Positions 24,249 to 33,847 of a DNA stretch of 64,000 bases are shown here, in pieces. Under the pieces are notes generated by a model that worked only from the letters and a program-made list of their open reading frames with translations, did not search any database and was not told the origin of the DNA. A program made the position numbers and the translations under genes. Source of the DNA: Nocardiopsis prasina DSM 43845 (GTDB taxonomy: Bacteria > Actinomycetota > Actinomycetes > Streptosporangiales > Streptosporangiaceae). Position 1 is the first letter of the stretch; each line of letters begins with the position of its first letter. The stretch spans positions 1 to 64,000 of the forward strand of contig NZ_ANAE01000161.1 in assembly GCF_000341265.1 (NCBI RefSeq), read 5' to 3'.

Positions 24249-27062
24249 CTAGCGGTCGACCAGACGGGAGAGCTCCACCCGGGAGCGGATGCCGAGCTTG
24301 CTGTAGATGTTGCGCAGGTGGTGGTCCACCGTGCGGGTGCTCAGGAAGAGCCGCGCCGCGACCTCCCGGTTGGTGGCCCCGTCCGCCACGTGACGAGCGA
24401 TCCGCAACTGCTGCGGACTGAGCAGGTCCACCCCGCCGACCTCGCGCGCCGCCGTGCTGCCCCGCGCGGCGCGGAGTTCCTCCCGGGCCTGCCGCGCCCA
24501 CGGCCGGGCGCCCAGCCGGTCGAAGACCTCCATCGCCGTGTGCAGGTGCTCGCGGGCCCGTCCCGGGTGACGGGAGCGGCGCAGGTGCCCGCCGTACAGC
24601 AGCCGCGTCCGGGCCTCCTCGAAGTCGCAGTAGCCGGAGGAGTGCAGGTCCAAAGCGCTCTCGAAGTACCCGTTCGCCTCGTCGCCCTCCCTCAGCAGTC
24701 CACGGCAGCGCATCACCTGGGCCCGCGCGGTGTCCTGGCCGGTGGCCTCCGCCCAGCTGCCGAAGGTCTCCACCGCCTCGCTCACACGCACCGCGACTCC
24801 GCCGCGCACCGACGCCTCCACCAGGTGCGGGGTGATCAGCAGCCGCACCGCCGCGTGGCCGCTGCCGGGGCCGGACCGGGCCAGGGCTCGCAGCCGCATC
24901 GCCGCCTCCGAGGTGCGCCCGGAACCGAGGTCGAGCAGGGCCAGCGCCCAGGCCGCCAGCCCGGCGGGCAGCCCCACGTCGTGTTCCCCGGCCAGGGCCA
25001 GGGCGGTCCCCGCGTGCTCCCGGCACGCGTCCTCGTCCCCCCTGATCGCGGCGACGAAGGCGAGCGCGCCCCGGTGGTGGCTCGCGCAGTTGTCCTGCCC
25101 GGACCCCAGCGAGGCACGCAGCCCCTCGGCGGCACTCCCCTCCGCCAGGGAGAGGCGGCCGAACCACATCTCCGCGTAGGTCAGGAACTCCAGGGCCTGG
25201 GGGACCAGCGTGAGCGCCCCGGTTCGGCGGGCCACCGACGCCGCCCGTCCGGCCAGGTCACGCGTGCGTACGTGGTCGCCACGGAGCAGCCCCGCGATCG
25301 CGCCCAGGACGAGTGCCTGGGGGTCCCCGATCCGGTCGGCGGTCTCCACGGCCCTCTCCAAGAGCGCGACGCCCTCACGGTGGCGCCCCTGGAACATGGC
25401 GGCCTTGCCGGTCATGTAGTCGAGGACCAACCTGTTCCAGGGCTGGTCGGTGCCCTCCTGCCCGACGGGTTCCCCGGGAGCCGTCTGCTCCATGAGGTCA
25501 CGGGCCCGTCGGGCGGTCGCGAAGAAACGCTCGTGGTCACCGGTCAGGCAGCTGGCCTCACCCGCCTGGAGCAGGACCCGCAGCGCCGCACCGGGGTCGC
25601 TCGGCGCCAGGCGGTCCGCGGTGGACCCGAGGCGCTGGAAGGCGTCGATGGCGACGCCCGAGCGCAGATCCATCTCGGCCCGCAGCAGGTCGGCGCGGAC
25701 CTGGACGGTGTGGCCGCCGCCGGGGCCGCCGGTGCCTCCGGTGCCGCCTGGGCCCGTGGCGCCCCGGGCCGGACTCACCCGCGCGAGAACCCGCCTGGCC
25801 CGGTCCGGATCACCCGAGAGCCACGCGGAGCGGGCGGCGTCGGTCAGGCGCAGCCCCCGGAGGTCGGGGTCGGGGGTCAGCCGGGCGGCGTGTTCGTGGA
25901 GGAGGGAGGCGGGCGCGTGTCCGCCCTGGTCGACGGTGCGGCGGGCCTCCTCGTGGAGGGCGGCGGCGACGCGTTCGTCGGGGGTGCCTCCGGCCAGGGC
26001 CCGGTGCCGGATCGCACGGCCGGTGTCCCCGGCAGCCTCGTGGGCGCGGGCCAGGTCCAGGTGGGCGGAGCGCCGCTGGGCGGGAGAGGCGTGGTGGTAG
26101 GCGGCGGAGCGGGCCAGCGGGTGGGTGAGCCCCGTCCGCGCCCCGGTGTCGGCGACCAGCCCGGTGCGGCGGGCGGGTTCGAACGGGTCGGCGTCGGAAC
26201 CGTCGGGATCCGGGGCGTGGGGATCGGCGGCGGCCCGCACGAGGGCGAGCCGGGTGGCCCGGGGGAGTCGGGCGAGGTCCGTGGCGAAGGCGTCGGTGAG
26301 CTCGCCCCGGGAACGCGGCGGTTGGTCCAGGGCGGCTGCCCCGGAGCGCTGTTCGGAATCGGTCCCCTCCAGCAGTTCCATGGCGGCACGGGGGTTGCCC
26401 TCCGCGGCCTCGGCGAGGGTCACCGCGACGGGCACCGCCAGCCCCTCCGTGTCCCGGTCCCCGCAGGCATCGGAGAGCAGGTCCAGGACCGCCTCCTCGG
26501 GCAGGGGGCGCAGCCGGAGCACGGGGATCCCGGTGAGCCGGTGGGGGTCGCCGTCCCTGGCGCTGAGCAGGACCGCCGCACCGTCGTGGGTGAGGCGGCG
26601 CGCGACGAAGGCCACGGTCTCCCGTGAGGGCGGGTCGAGCAGGTGGAAGTCGTCCACGCAGAGCAGGAGCGGGCTCCGCGCGGCCACCTCGGCGACCAGC
26701 CCGAGAGCAGCGTTGGCCAGCGGGAAGGCCTCTCCCGGGTCGCCGGTGTCCAGGGCCCGGGTGAGCGTTTCTCGTTGGGCTCGGGGGAGGTGCGGGAGGA
26801 GGGGGAGCGCGGGGCGCAGGAGCTGGTGCAGACCGGCCAGGGGTAGGCGGCCCTCGCCAGGGGCGGCGCGGGCGCGCAGCACGGTGAAGCCGTGCGCCTC
26901 CCCTTCGGCGCGTTCCAGTAAGGCGGTTCGGCCCACACCGGCGGCACCCGTCACGAGCAGGCCGCCGCCGCGTCCCGAGCGGGCGGTGTCGAGCAGGCGT
27001 CGGACGGTGAGCAGTTCGTGGTCGCGCCCTCGGAGGGGCGTCGGGCGTGTGAGCGGGTTCAC
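24249..27062 (-). CDS. large ATP-binding LuxR-family (LAL) regulator
   Basis: The 937-residue protein has an N-terminal AAA-type ATPase, a long TPR-like helical middle and a C-terminal LuxR HTH (LSPQQLRIARHVADGATNREVAARLFLSTRTVDHHL...KLGI). The P-loop reads GAAGVGRT: the usual lysine is arginine (R45), while Walker B (LLLCVDDFHLLD) is intact. LAL proteins such as MalT are ATP- and ligand-dependent activators. GTG 27062 is preferred because GAGGGG lies nine bases upstream; GTG 27071 overlaps that site. It diverges from a secreted lipase gene, a plausible target. Confidence 0.87.
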   Translation of the reverse strand: MNPLTRPTPLRGRDHELLTVRRLLDTARSGRGGGLLVTGAAGVGRTALLERAEGEAHGFTVLRARAAPGEGRLPLAGLHQLLRPALPLLPHLPRAQRETLTRALDTGDPGEAFPLANAALGLVAEVAARSPLLLCVDDFHLLDPPSRETVAFVARRLTHDGAAVLLSARDGDPHRLTGIPVLRLRPLPEEAVLDLLSDACGDRDTEGLAVPVAVTLAEAAEGNPRAAMELLEGTDSEQRSGAAALDQPPRSRGELTDAFATDLARLPRATRLALVRAAADPHAPDPDGSDADPFEPARRTGLVADTGARTGLTHPLARSAAYHHASPAQRRSAHLDLARAHEAAGDTGRAIRHRALAGGTPDERVAAALHEEARRTVDQGGHAPASLLHEHAARLTPDPDLRGLRLTDAARSAWLSGDPDRARRVLARVSPARGATGPGGTGGTGGPGGGHTVQVRADLLRAEMDLRSGVAIDAFQRLGSTADRLAPSDPGAALRVLLQAGEASCLTGDHERFFATARRARDLMEQTAPGEPVGQEGTDQPWNRLVLDYMTGKAAMFQGRHREGVALLERAVETADRIGDPQALVLGAIAGLLRGDHVRTRDLAGRAASVARRTGALTLVPQALEFLTYAEMWFGRLSLAEGSAAEGLRASLGSGQDNCASHHRGALAFVAAIRGDEDACREHAGTALALAGEHDVGLPAGLAAWALALLDLGSGRTSEAAMRLRALARSGPGSGHAAVRLLITPHLVEASVRGGVAVRVSEAVETFGSWAEATGQDTARAQVMRCRGLLREGDEANGYFESALDLHSSGYCDFEEARTRLLYGGHLRRSRHPGRAREHLHTAMEVFDRLGARPWARQAREELRAARGSTAAREVGGVDLLSPQQLRIARHVADGATNREVAARLFLSTRTVDHHLRNIYSKLGIRSRVELSRLVDR

Positions 27063-27080
27063 GCTGATCACCCCCTCAAG

Positions 27081-27105
27081 TTACTCGTCGGTTAAGTCCG
27101 AGTAA
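27081..27105. promoter_or_regulatory. 7-bp inverted repeat between LAL regulator and lipase
   Basis: TTACTCG (27081-27087) and CGAGTAA (27099-27105) are perfect inverted arms 11 bases apart, centred 18 bp apart, in the short divergent region. It may be the LAL regulator's own binding site. Confidence 0.45.
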
Positions 27106-27189
27106 AGGGACTGGCGATTCAGCCGATGCGCACCCTGTGACCGGAGGCACACAATCGGGGTCCCCGCTTCCCCCACCCTCGGAGACCAC

Positions 27190-27858
27190 ATGAGACGCCT
27201 GACCGCCCTCCTTTGCGGGCTCGTCCTCGCCCTCACCGCGGCCCTCCAGGCCGCCCCCGCCACCGCGAACACCCACACCCCGGTCGTCTTCGTCCACGGG
27301 TTCATGGGCAAGGGCGGCCAGTGGGACGACATGCGCGCCGCCCTCGTCGACTCCGGTTACCCCGAGGACCGCCTGCACGTCTTCTCCTACGACTGGGCCC
27401 GGTCCAACACCACCATCGCCGGGCAGCTCGCCGACCACGTCGAGGGCGTACGCTCCCAGCACGGGGCGGACCGCGTGCACCTGGTCACCCACTCCATGGG
27501 CGGTCTGTCCTCGCGCTACTTCATCAAGAACCTGGGCGGCACGGACGCCGTCGACCAGTGGATCTCCATCGGCGGTCCCAACAACGGGACCAACATCGCC
27601 AACCTCTGCCCGTCGCCCATCACGCCCTGCGAGGAGATGCGGCACGGGTCGAACTTCCTGAACGGCCTCAACGGCGGCGACCCGACACCCGGGCCGGTCC
27701 GGTACACGACCCTGCGCTCCCCCTGCGACATCGTCATCTCGCCCACGGACAGCACGTCGCTGCCCGGCGCCGACAATATCCAGGTGGGATGCGTCGAGCA
27801 CGTCTCGATGATGTGGAACGGCGAGGTCATCGACCACGTGCGCGGCATCGTCAGCTGA
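27190..27858 (+). CDS. secreted lipase / triacylglycerol acylhydrolase
   Basis: The 222-residue protein has a signal peptide (MRRLTALLCGLVLALTAALQAAPATA, cleavage near 26) and a small alpha/beta hydrolase domain. VVFVHGFMGKGGQWDDM gives the oxyanion segment, THSMGG near residue 104 the nucleophile, DIVISPTDS the acid region and VEHVSM the histidine. Four cysteines probably form disulfides outside the cell. The size and sequence fit the small family I.7-like lipases. A GGAG site precedes ATG 27190. It diverges from the LAL regulator. Confidence 0.87.
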   Translation: MRRLTALLCGLVLALTAALQAAPATANTHTPVVFVHGFMGKGGQWDDMRAALVDSGYPEDRLHVFSYDWARSNTTIAGQLADHVEGVRSQHGADRVHLVTHSMGGLSSRYFIKNLGGTDAVDQWISIGGPNNGTNIANLCPSPITPCEEMRHGSNFLNGLNGGDPTPGPVRYTTLRSPCDIVISPTDSTSLPGADNIQVGCVEHVSMMWNGEVIDHVRGIVS

Positions 27859-27888
27859 CCCGCTTCCAGCTGAGGGCGCCGTGTCGCC

Positions 27889-27930
27889 CTGTCGCCCTGT
27901 CGCCGTGTCGACAAGGGGACAGGGCGACAG
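27889..27930. terminator. bidirectional 13-bp hairpin, GTCGAC-family element
   Basis: Arms 27889-27901 and 27918-27930 (CTGTCGCCCTGTC and its complement) pair perfectly; the 16-base loop contains GTGTCGACA. It lies between the convergent lipase and MHS transporter genes. Confidence 0.7.
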
Positions 27931-27986
27931 AAAGGCGGGGTGGCGGTCGAACCGCCGCCCCGCCCGCGCGTGCGCGCCCGCCGCTT

Positions 27987-29360
27987 CTACTTGGCGGCGG
28001 GGGCCTGGTCGCTGTCGTCGACGTGCAGGTCGACGCCCTGGATGCTCTTCGGCACCAGGGAGACCGCGACGAAGGAGATCACCGACAGGCCGATGATGTA
28101 GACGCCGATGGTCCACGAGGCCCCGAAGGAGGTCAGCAGCATCTCCGCGATCATGGCGGCGAAGGCACCTCCGAGGATCGCGCCCAGGGCGTAGCCGATG
28201 GACACGCCCGAGTAGCGGACCTCGGCCGGGAACATCTCCGCGTACAGCGCCGACTGGGGACCGTAGCTCAGTCCGAAGGTCAGCGTGAAGATGAAGACGC
28301 CCAGAAAGTACATGAGGATGTTGCCGGTGTCCACCATGAACCACATCGGGACCGCCCACGCGGCGAGCAGGACGTAGCCGATCTGGAAGGTGCGCACACG
28401 GCCGATCCGGTCGCAGATCCACCCGCCGTACAGGGTGGAGATCAGCCAGCCGAAGGATGCCAGCGCGGTGGCGAGCAGGACCGGACCCCGGTCCATGCCC
28501 AGGCCCATCTCCTCCACCGGACGCGACGCGTAGGTGGCCAGGAAGGCGATCACCAGGTAGCCGGCGGCGTTGTTGGCGACGAAGATCAGCGCGGAGAGCA
28601 CGACCTCCCTGGTGTTCTTCCGGAACAGCTGGCCGAGCGGCGCGGAGGACTTGGCGCGGCGCGTCTGCATCACCTTGAAGACCGGGGACTCCTCCACGGT
28701 CTTGCGAATGAGGTGGCCGATGATGATCAGCAGGAAGGACAGCAGGAACGGGATGCGCCAGCCCCACTCGAGGAAGGCGTCCGGGCCGATGGCCGTGGTG
28801 ATGCCCCACAGGACCAGGGTCGCCAGGATCATGCCGCAGGGGACGCCGATCTGCGGGTAGGCGCCGAAGAAGCCGCGCTTGTTGGCCGGCGCGTGTTCCA
28901 CGGACATCAGGGCGGCGCCGCCCCATTCGCCTCCGGCGGAGAAGCCCTGCGCGATGCGCAGCAGGATCAGCAGGATCGGCGCTGCCATGCCGATCTGCGC
29001 GTAGGTGGGCAGCAGGCCGATCGCACAGGTGGCGACACCCATCATGACGAGGGTGAACACCAGGATCTTCTTACGACCGAAACGGTCTCCGAGGTGCCCG
29101 GCGACGATCGCGCCCAGGGGACGGAAGAGGAAGGAGATACCGATGGTCGCGAAGGAGAGCACCTGCGCCACGGCCGGGTTGGCGTCGGCCAGCGGCGCCA
29201 TGAAGAGGGGTGCCAGCACCAGGCCCGCTGCCTGAGCGTAGATGAAGAAGTCGTACCACTCGATGGTGGTCCCGACCATGGTCCCCGCGAGGACCTTGCG
29301 CTTCTCCTTGGGATCGAGGGTTCCACCGGGTCCTGGGACCGTGGCGTCGGAAGTCGCCAT
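27987..29360 (-). CDS. MFS transporter, metabolite:H+ symporter (MHS) family
   Basis: The 457-residue protein has 12 hydrophobic segments and the MHS hallmarks: GTTIEWYDFFIYAQAAGLVLAPLFM in helix 1, GHLGDRFGRKKILV between helices 2 and 3, and RIAQGFSAGGEWGGAALMSVEHAP. MHS proteins such as ShiA, KgtP and ProP import organic acids or osmolytes with protons; the solute cannot be told. ATG 29360 has a GGAGCAGCA site. It is convergent with the lipase and shares the terminator hairpin. Confidence 0.88.
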   Translation of the reverse strand: MATSDATVPGPGGTLDPKEKRKVLAGTMVGTTIEWYDFFIYAQAAGLVLAPLFMAPLADANPAVAQVLSFATIGISFLFRPLGAIVAGHLGDRFGRKKILVFTLVMMGVATCAIGLLPTYAQIGMAAPILLILLRIAQGFSAGGEWGGAALMSVEHAPANKRGFFGAYPQIGVPCGMILATLVLWGITTAIGPDAFLEWGWRIPFLLSFLLIIIGHLIRKTVEESPVFKVMQTRRAKSSAPLGQLFRKNTREVVLSALIFVANNAAGYLVIAFLATYASRPVEEMGLGMDRGPVLLATALASFGWLISTLYGGWICDRIGRVRTFQIGYVLLAAWAVPMWFMVDTGNILMYFLGVFIFTLTFGLSYGPQSALYAEMFPAEVRYSGVSIGYALGAILGGAFAAMIAEMLLTSFGASWTIGVYIIGLSVISFVAVSLVPKSIQGVDLHVDDSDQAPAAK

Positions 29361-29676
29361 TGCTGCTCCGTAGGTTCTCTACCGGCCGGGGGGCCGAGTT
29401 CTCTTTCGGGCCCTGGTCGCCGGACATCCCTGACCGAACACGGAAGCGGCGGATACCGGGACAGACCATGAGCTCCAGCACACCATGCCATGTGATGCAG
29501 TGCACTTTCTACATCGGGCCCTGCTTTTCCCAGCTAGATGCATCTGTCCTTACCGAACGGTCGGTTGGGAACACCTTCTGACAAGGGAGCCTGGCAGCAC
29601 GCGACCACCCGGTCACGAACCAAAGAAGTTTCCACGCCGTCCGCCTGGTGAGACGTGTCGCCCCGTCGACACGTCG
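29361..29676. other. control region upstream of the MHS transporter
   Basis: This 316-base gap holds AGATGCATCT (29536-29545, perfect palindrome) and a nearby imperfect dyad ACCGAACGGTCGGT around 29553-29566 that resembles the ACCGATCGGT core of the paaZ operator. Either may control the transporter. No gene is supported. Confidence 0.4.
29652..29675 (-). terminator. hairpin just past the LLM oxidoreductase stop
   Basis: GACGTGTCG (29652-29660) pairs with CGACACGTC (29667-29675) around a six-base loop, one base beyond the stop codon. It is another GTCGAC-rich element. Confidence 0.6.
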
Positions 29677-30483
29677 TCATGTCGACCCTGGTCCTCCGGG
29701 GCCCGCCGCGACGACCTCCTCGACCTCGGCCCGCGCGGTCACCTCGGGGAACTGGTGGAGCCACCAGGTCGCGCCCGCCTCCGAGTAGGGCGCGGGGTCC
29801 GTGCCGGGCGGCCCGCCCACCGCCACCTCGAACCCGCGCAGGTCACCCCGGTGCTCGGCGATGACGGACAGCATCTCCGCGAGGTCCTCCGGTGAACCCT
29901 CCGGGCACAGCCCCTGGAACCGGGCCGCGCGCCGCAGCGGAGCACCCCTGGTGGACTGCGCGGCCACCCACACGGGGAGCCCCTCCGCCCGCGAGGGGGT
30001 GGGCAGAAAGCGCAGACCGTCCACCCGGTAGTGCTCGCCCTCGTGGTGGACGACGTCGCCACTCCAGAGCCGTTCCAGCAGGTCGAGTCCCTCGTCGAGC
30101 ATCCCGGCCCGGGCCCTGGGCGCCGTGGTCTCGCCGAGCCTGCCGAGTTCCCCGCCGTTGTCCCCGCCCAGACCCACGCCGAGGACGAACCGTCCCCCGC
30201 TGAGCTGGTCCAGGGCGACGGCCTGCCGGGCCACCACCTGCGGCCTGCGCCGGGACAGCGGTGTGACCCGGGTGCCCAGGACGATCCGCTCGGTCGCCAC
30301 CGCCATGGCGGCCAGGGCGATCCAGGGGTCGCAGACCGGCAGTGTGGGCCGGAGCGGACGCACGACGTGGTCCCAGAGGAAGACGCCGTCGAAACCGGCC
30401 AGCTCGGCACGGGCCGCGAGATCGGCCAGCACACGGGGATCGGCGAGCTCCCCGAACGGCGGCAGGTAGAGGGCGCCACGCAT
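29677..30483 (-). CDS. LLM-class flavin/F420-dependent oxidoreductase
   Basis: The 268-residue TIM-barrel protein matches the bacterial luciferase superfamily: FDGVFLWDHVVRP near residue 32, ATERIVLGTRVTPLSRRRPQVVARQAVALDQLSGGRFVLGVGLGG from 65 to 110. In actinomycetes such proteins mostly use coenzyme F420; whether F420 or FMN is bound cannot be settled. It is rather short for the family (300-350). ATG 30483 overlaps the UvrA2-type stop by one base (TGATG), so both proteins are made from one message. Confidence 0.83.
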   Translation of the reverse strand: MRGALYLPPFGELADPRVLADLAARAELAGFDGVFLWDHVVRPLRPTLPVCDPWIALAAMAVATERIVLGTRVTPLSRRRPQVVARQAVALDQLSGGRFVLGVGLGGDNGGELGRLGETTAPRARAGMLDEGLDLLERLWSGDVVHHEGEHYRVDGLRFLPTPSRAEGLPVWVAAQSTRGAPLRRAARFQGLCPEGSPEDLAEMLSVIAEHRGDLRGFEVAVGGPPGTDPAPYSEAGATWWLHQFPEVTARAEVEEVVAAGPGGPGST

Positions 30484-32813
30484 CACAGCAGCTCCTTCAG
30501 GTAGACCCCGGTCCGGCTGTCCGGCACCGACGCGATCCGCTCGGGGGAGCCCTGGGCGACGATCCGGCCGCCCTCCGAGCCCCCGCCGGGGCCGAGGCCG
30601 ACGACGTGGTCGGCGGTGGCCACGACCCGCATGTCGTGCTCGGCCGCCACCACCGTGGCCCCTGCCGCGACCAGGTCCCGCAGGCGGCCCATGAGGACGT
30701 CGGTGTCGTGGGGGTGCAGGCCCGTGGTGGGTTCGTCGAGCAGGTACACGGTGTCCGCCACCCGGCGACGCTGGAGCTCGGTGGCGAGCTTGATCCGCTG
30801 CGCCTCGCCGCCGGACAGTTCGGTGGCGGGCTGGCCCAGGCGCAGGTATCCCAACCCCACCCCGGCCAGGGTGTCCAGGGCCCGGCGCACCGAGGGTTCC
30901 TCAGTGAAGAACCCCGCGGCCTCCTCCACCGACATGGCGAGCACCTCCGCGACGGTGAGCCCCCGGTACCGCACCCGCAGGGTGTCGTCGTTGTAGCGGG
31001 AGCCGCCGCAGGTCGGGCAGGGCGCGTAGGTGGTGGGCAGGAACAGCAGCTCGACCGACACGAACCCCTCACCCTCGCAGGTCGCGCAGCGGCCCTCCAC
31101 CACGTTGAAGGAGAACCGGCCGGGACCGTAGCCGTACGCGCGGGCGTCGTCGGTCGCGGCGAACAGCTTGCGGACGGTGTCGAAGAGCCCGGTGTAGGTG
31201 GCCAGGTTGGAGCGCGGTGTCCGCCCGATGGGCTGTTGGCTGACCCACACCACGCGTCCGCGTTCGGCTGCTTCATCGGCGATCCGGCCCAGCAGCGTGG
31301 ACTTACCGGAGCCGGACACCCCGGTGACGGTGGTGAACACCCCGAGGGGAACGTCCACGTCAAACCCCCGCAGGTTGTTGCCGGTGACCCCGCGCAGCTC
31401 CAGTCGGCCGCGCACCTCGTGCGGTCGGGTTTCGGGCAGGGCGCGGTGGAACAGGTAGCGGCGGGTCACCGACTCCGGGACGTCGCGCAGCCCGGCCACC
31501 GGCCCGCTGTACAGGACCCGCCCGCCATGCTCACCCGCGTCCGGGCCGACGTCCACGATCCAGTCCGCGCCCCGCACGATGTCGAGGTCGTGCTCGACGA
31601 TGCACACGGTGTTGCCGCCGTCGCGCAGTCTTCGGAGGATGCCGGTGAGCGCCTCGCAGTCGGCCGGGTGCAGCCCCGCCGAGGGTTCGTCCAGCACGTA
31701 GACCACGCCGAACAGGCCCGTGCCGAGCTGGGTGGCCAGCCTGATCCTCTGGAACTCGCCGGTGGACAGGGTCGGCGCCGGCCGGTCCACGCTGAGGTAG
31801 CCCAGGCCCAGCTCCTCCAGGACCTCCACCCGACCGGCGATCTCACCGGCCAGGGTCGCGGCGGCCCCGGTCCCCTCCCGCCAGGGGCGCAGAAGGTCGG
31901 AGAGTTCGGCCAGGGGCAGCGCCGCCAGCTCGGTGATGGTGTGTCCGGCGAAGGTGACCCGGAGGGCCTCCTGCCGCAGCCGACGCCCGTCGCACTCCGG
32001 GCAGGTGCGGTTCACCATGAACTCCGCCGCTTTGCGCCTCCTGGTCTCGCTGGCGGAGGAGGCGTAGGCCTTGAGCACCAGTCTGCGCGCGCTGCTGTAC
32101 CTGCCCTGGTAGGGGCGGTGGACCCGGCCCGCCTCCCGGACGGGGTGGACGGTCACCACGGGCTGTTCGTCGGTGAAGAGGATCCAGTCGCGCTCGCTCT
32201 GGGGCAGTTCCCGCCAGGGGCGGTGGATGTCGTACCCGAGGGTGTCGAGGATGTCGCGCAGGTTCTTGCCCTGCCAGGCCCCGGGCCAGGAGGCGACGGC
32301 CCCTCCGGCGATGCTCAGAGAGGGGTCCGGGACCATCGACTCCTCAGTGACCTCGTGTTCGATCCCCTCGCCGTGGCACACCGGGCAGGCGCCGACCACG
32401 GTGTTGGGGGAGAAGGAGTCCGAGTCCAGGCGCTCCGCGCCGGGCGGATAGGTCCCCGCGCGGGACAGGAGCATGCGCAGAGTATTGGAGACCGTGGTCA
32501 GGGTGCCCACCGTGGAGCGCACGGACGGCGCGGTCCTCGGTTGGGCGAGCGCCACGGCGGGCGGCATGCCGGTGATGTCGTCCACTTCCGGCGCCGGGAG
32601 CTGCTGGAGGAGGCGGCGGGCGTACGGCGCGACCGACTCCAGGTACCGGTGCTGGGACTCGGCGTAGAGGGTCCCGAAGGCCAGTGAGGACTTCCCGGAA
32701 CCCGAGACGCCGGTGAAGGCGACCAGGGCGTCACGGGGCAGCTCCGTGTCCACGTTCCTCAGGTTGTGGATGCGGGCGCCGCGGACCCGGATGCGGTCGT
32801 CGAACTCTGTCAT
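30483..32813 (-). CDS. UvrA2-type ABC protein (drug-resistance excinuclease-A homologue)
   Basis: The 776-residue protein has two ABC ATPase modules: Walker [10 protein letters not shown] near residue 35 and GVSGSGKST near 500, signature [12 protein letters not shown] (degenerate) and [12 protein letters not shown]. UvrA-like CxxC zinc pairs are kept ([32 protein letters not shown]). True UvrA is about 950 residues; this one is shorter, as in class III UvrA2 proteins such as DrrC, which protect producers from DNA-binding drugs. Overlap with an LLM oxidoreductase suggests a detoxification pair. The real substrate is unknown. Confidence 0.85.
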   Translation of the reverse strand: MTEFDDRIRVRGARIHNLRNVDTELPRDALVAFTGVSGSGKSSLAFGTLYAESQHRYLESVAPYARRLLQQLPAPEVDDITGMPPAVALAQPRTAPSVRSTVGTLTTVSNTLRMLLSRAGTYPPGAERLDSDSFSPNTVVGACPVCHGEGIEHEVTEESMVPDPSLSIAGGAVASWPGAWQGKNLRDILDTLGYDIHRPWRELPQSERDWILFTDEQPVVTVHPVREAGRVHRPYQGRYSSARRLVLKAYASSASETRRRKAAEFMVNRTCPECDGRRLRQEALRVTFAGHTITELAALPLAELSDLLRPWREGTGAAATLAGEIAGRVEVLEELGLGYLSVDRPAPTLSTGEFQRIRLATQLGTGLFGVVYVLDEPSAGLHPADCEALTGILRRLRDGGNTVCIVEHDLDIVRGADWIVDVGPDAGEHGGRVLYSGPVAGLRDVPESVTRRYLFHRALPETRPHEVRGRLELRGVTGNNLRGFDVDVPLGVFTTVTGVSGSGKSTLLGRIADEAAERGRVVWVSQQPIGRTPRSNLATYTGLFDTVRKLFAATDDARAYGYGPGRFSFNVVEGRCATCEGEGFVSVELLFLPTTYAPCPTCGGSRYNDDTLRVRYRGLTVAEVLAMSVEEAAGFFTEEPSVRRALDTLAGVGLGYLRLGQPATELSGGEAQRIKLATELQRRRVADTVYLLDEPTTGLHPHDTDVLMGRLRDLVAAGATVVAAEHDMRVVATADHVVGLGPGGGSEGGRIVAQGSPERIASVPDSRTGVYLKELL

Positions 32814-32914
32814 GTCCCCAGATGTACCCGCTCGGGCCCGTCACCTCGACGGACGGGGGGCGGCCCGGTGCCGGGGCCGCCCCCGCCTGAGGGGTTTCGG
32901 GGAGGGGCGGAGGG

Positions 32915-33796
32915 TCAGGACCCGGTGGTGCCGCGGGCGTCGTCAGTGCGGCGCAGACCCAGACGGCCCCGGGTGAAGAGGGTGAGGAGCACGGCCACGG
33001 TCAGGACCGCGGTGACCTCGACCGTCCCGGCGGGGTCGCCCACGAGCATGCCCTTGAGCCCGGAGACGACGTTGACGGCGGCGTGGGCGATCACGACGGC
33101 GATCACACCGCCGCGCGCGGAGTTGAAGACGTGGCCCAGGACGACGGTGAGTCCCACGCAGAGCAGGGCGTAGGCGGGGAAGTACACCTCGGACTGGACG
33201 GTGCCCGCCATCTCGAAGAGGGGGGCGTGCCAGACGGCCCAGACCGCGCCGAGGGTCACGTTGGCGGCCAGCGGCGGGAGCGCGCCCTGGAGGCGGGGCA
33301 GCGCGAACCCGCGCCAGCCCAGCTCCTCGTTGCCGCCGCCGACCAGCGCGATGAGCACGAACTGGACCGGCACCCCGAGGAGCGCGGCCCTGAGCGCCTC
33401 CTCCTCGACCGCGGCAGTCCCCATGAACACGGGGAGTGCGGCCGCTCCGGCGATGGCGAGGACGATCAGCGCGGTGATGGCGTAGGGCCAGATTCCTCCC
33501 CGGCGGCGGAGGGAGTGGCGCCGGAAGAGGGCGCCCACTCCTGGACGGCCCTGGGTGAAGGCGGTGACGAGGATCGCCGCCACCATCGGCCCGAAGGCGC
33601 CGACGAGGACGGCGGGTGTGGGGTCGCCGCCGTCGAGGAGCCGTGAGCCGAACCACCAGGCGGTCCAGGAGAAGGCGAAGGCGAGGACCAGGAAGGCGGT
33701 GAGGCCTCTCGGGTCGACGGCGGTGGTCCGCGAGGGGTCGGGGGCGGTGACGGGTGCGGTCCTGTGGGGACGTGAGGAGGAGATCTCGGTTGCCAT
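32915..33796 (-). CDS. CPBP-family intramembrane metalloprotease
   Basis: The 293-residue membrane protein has about eight hydrophobic helices and the Abi/CPBP motifs: the glutamate pair in [15 protein letters not shown] near residue 165, histidine in AVWHAPLF near 205 and a late [12 protein letters not shown] proteins are Rce1-like glutamate proteases; bacterial members serve in bacteriocin immunity and regulated proteolysis. ATG 33796 lies seven bases after TATGTT on the minus strand, so it is likely leaderless. It diverges from a TetR regulator over a shared dyad. Confidence 0.85.
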   Translation of the reverse strand: MATEISSSRPHRTAPVTAPDPSRTTAVDPRGLTAFLVLAFAFSWTAWWFGSRLLDGGDPTPAVLVGAFGPMVAAILVTAFTQGRPGVGALFRRHSLRRRGGIWPYAITALIVLAIAGAAALPVFMGTAAVEEEALRAALLGVPVQFVLIALVGGGNEELGWRGFALPRLQGALPPLAANVTLGAVWAVWHAPLFEMAGTVQSEVYFPAYALLCVGLTVVLGHVFNSARGGVIAVVIAHAAVNVVSGLKGMLVGDPAGTVEVTAVLTVAVLLTLFTRGRLGLRRTDDARGTTGS

Positions 33797-33806
33797 GCAG
33801 AGAAAC

Positions 33807-33837
33807 ATACACCGTTGGATAGAATCCAACAACGTAT
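33807..33837. promoter_or_regulatory. symmetrical operator between CPBP protease and tetR
   Basis: The inner arms GTTGGAT (33814-33820) and ATCCAAC (33824-33830) flank AGA. The outer arms ATAC (33807-33810) and GTAT (33834-33837) sit three bases outside on each side, so the dyad is symmetrical over 31 bp. The -10 elements TATGTT (minus, 33804-33809) and TATGAT (plus, 33835-33840) lie at its two ends, so bound TetR would block both promoters. Confidence 0.65.
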
Positions 33838-33847
33838 GATTGCTTGT

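Noticed and set aside
30342-32687. 781-codon plus-strand frame opposite the UvrA2-type gene
   Set aside because: Antisense shadow; the minus strand carries all ABC and zinc motifs.
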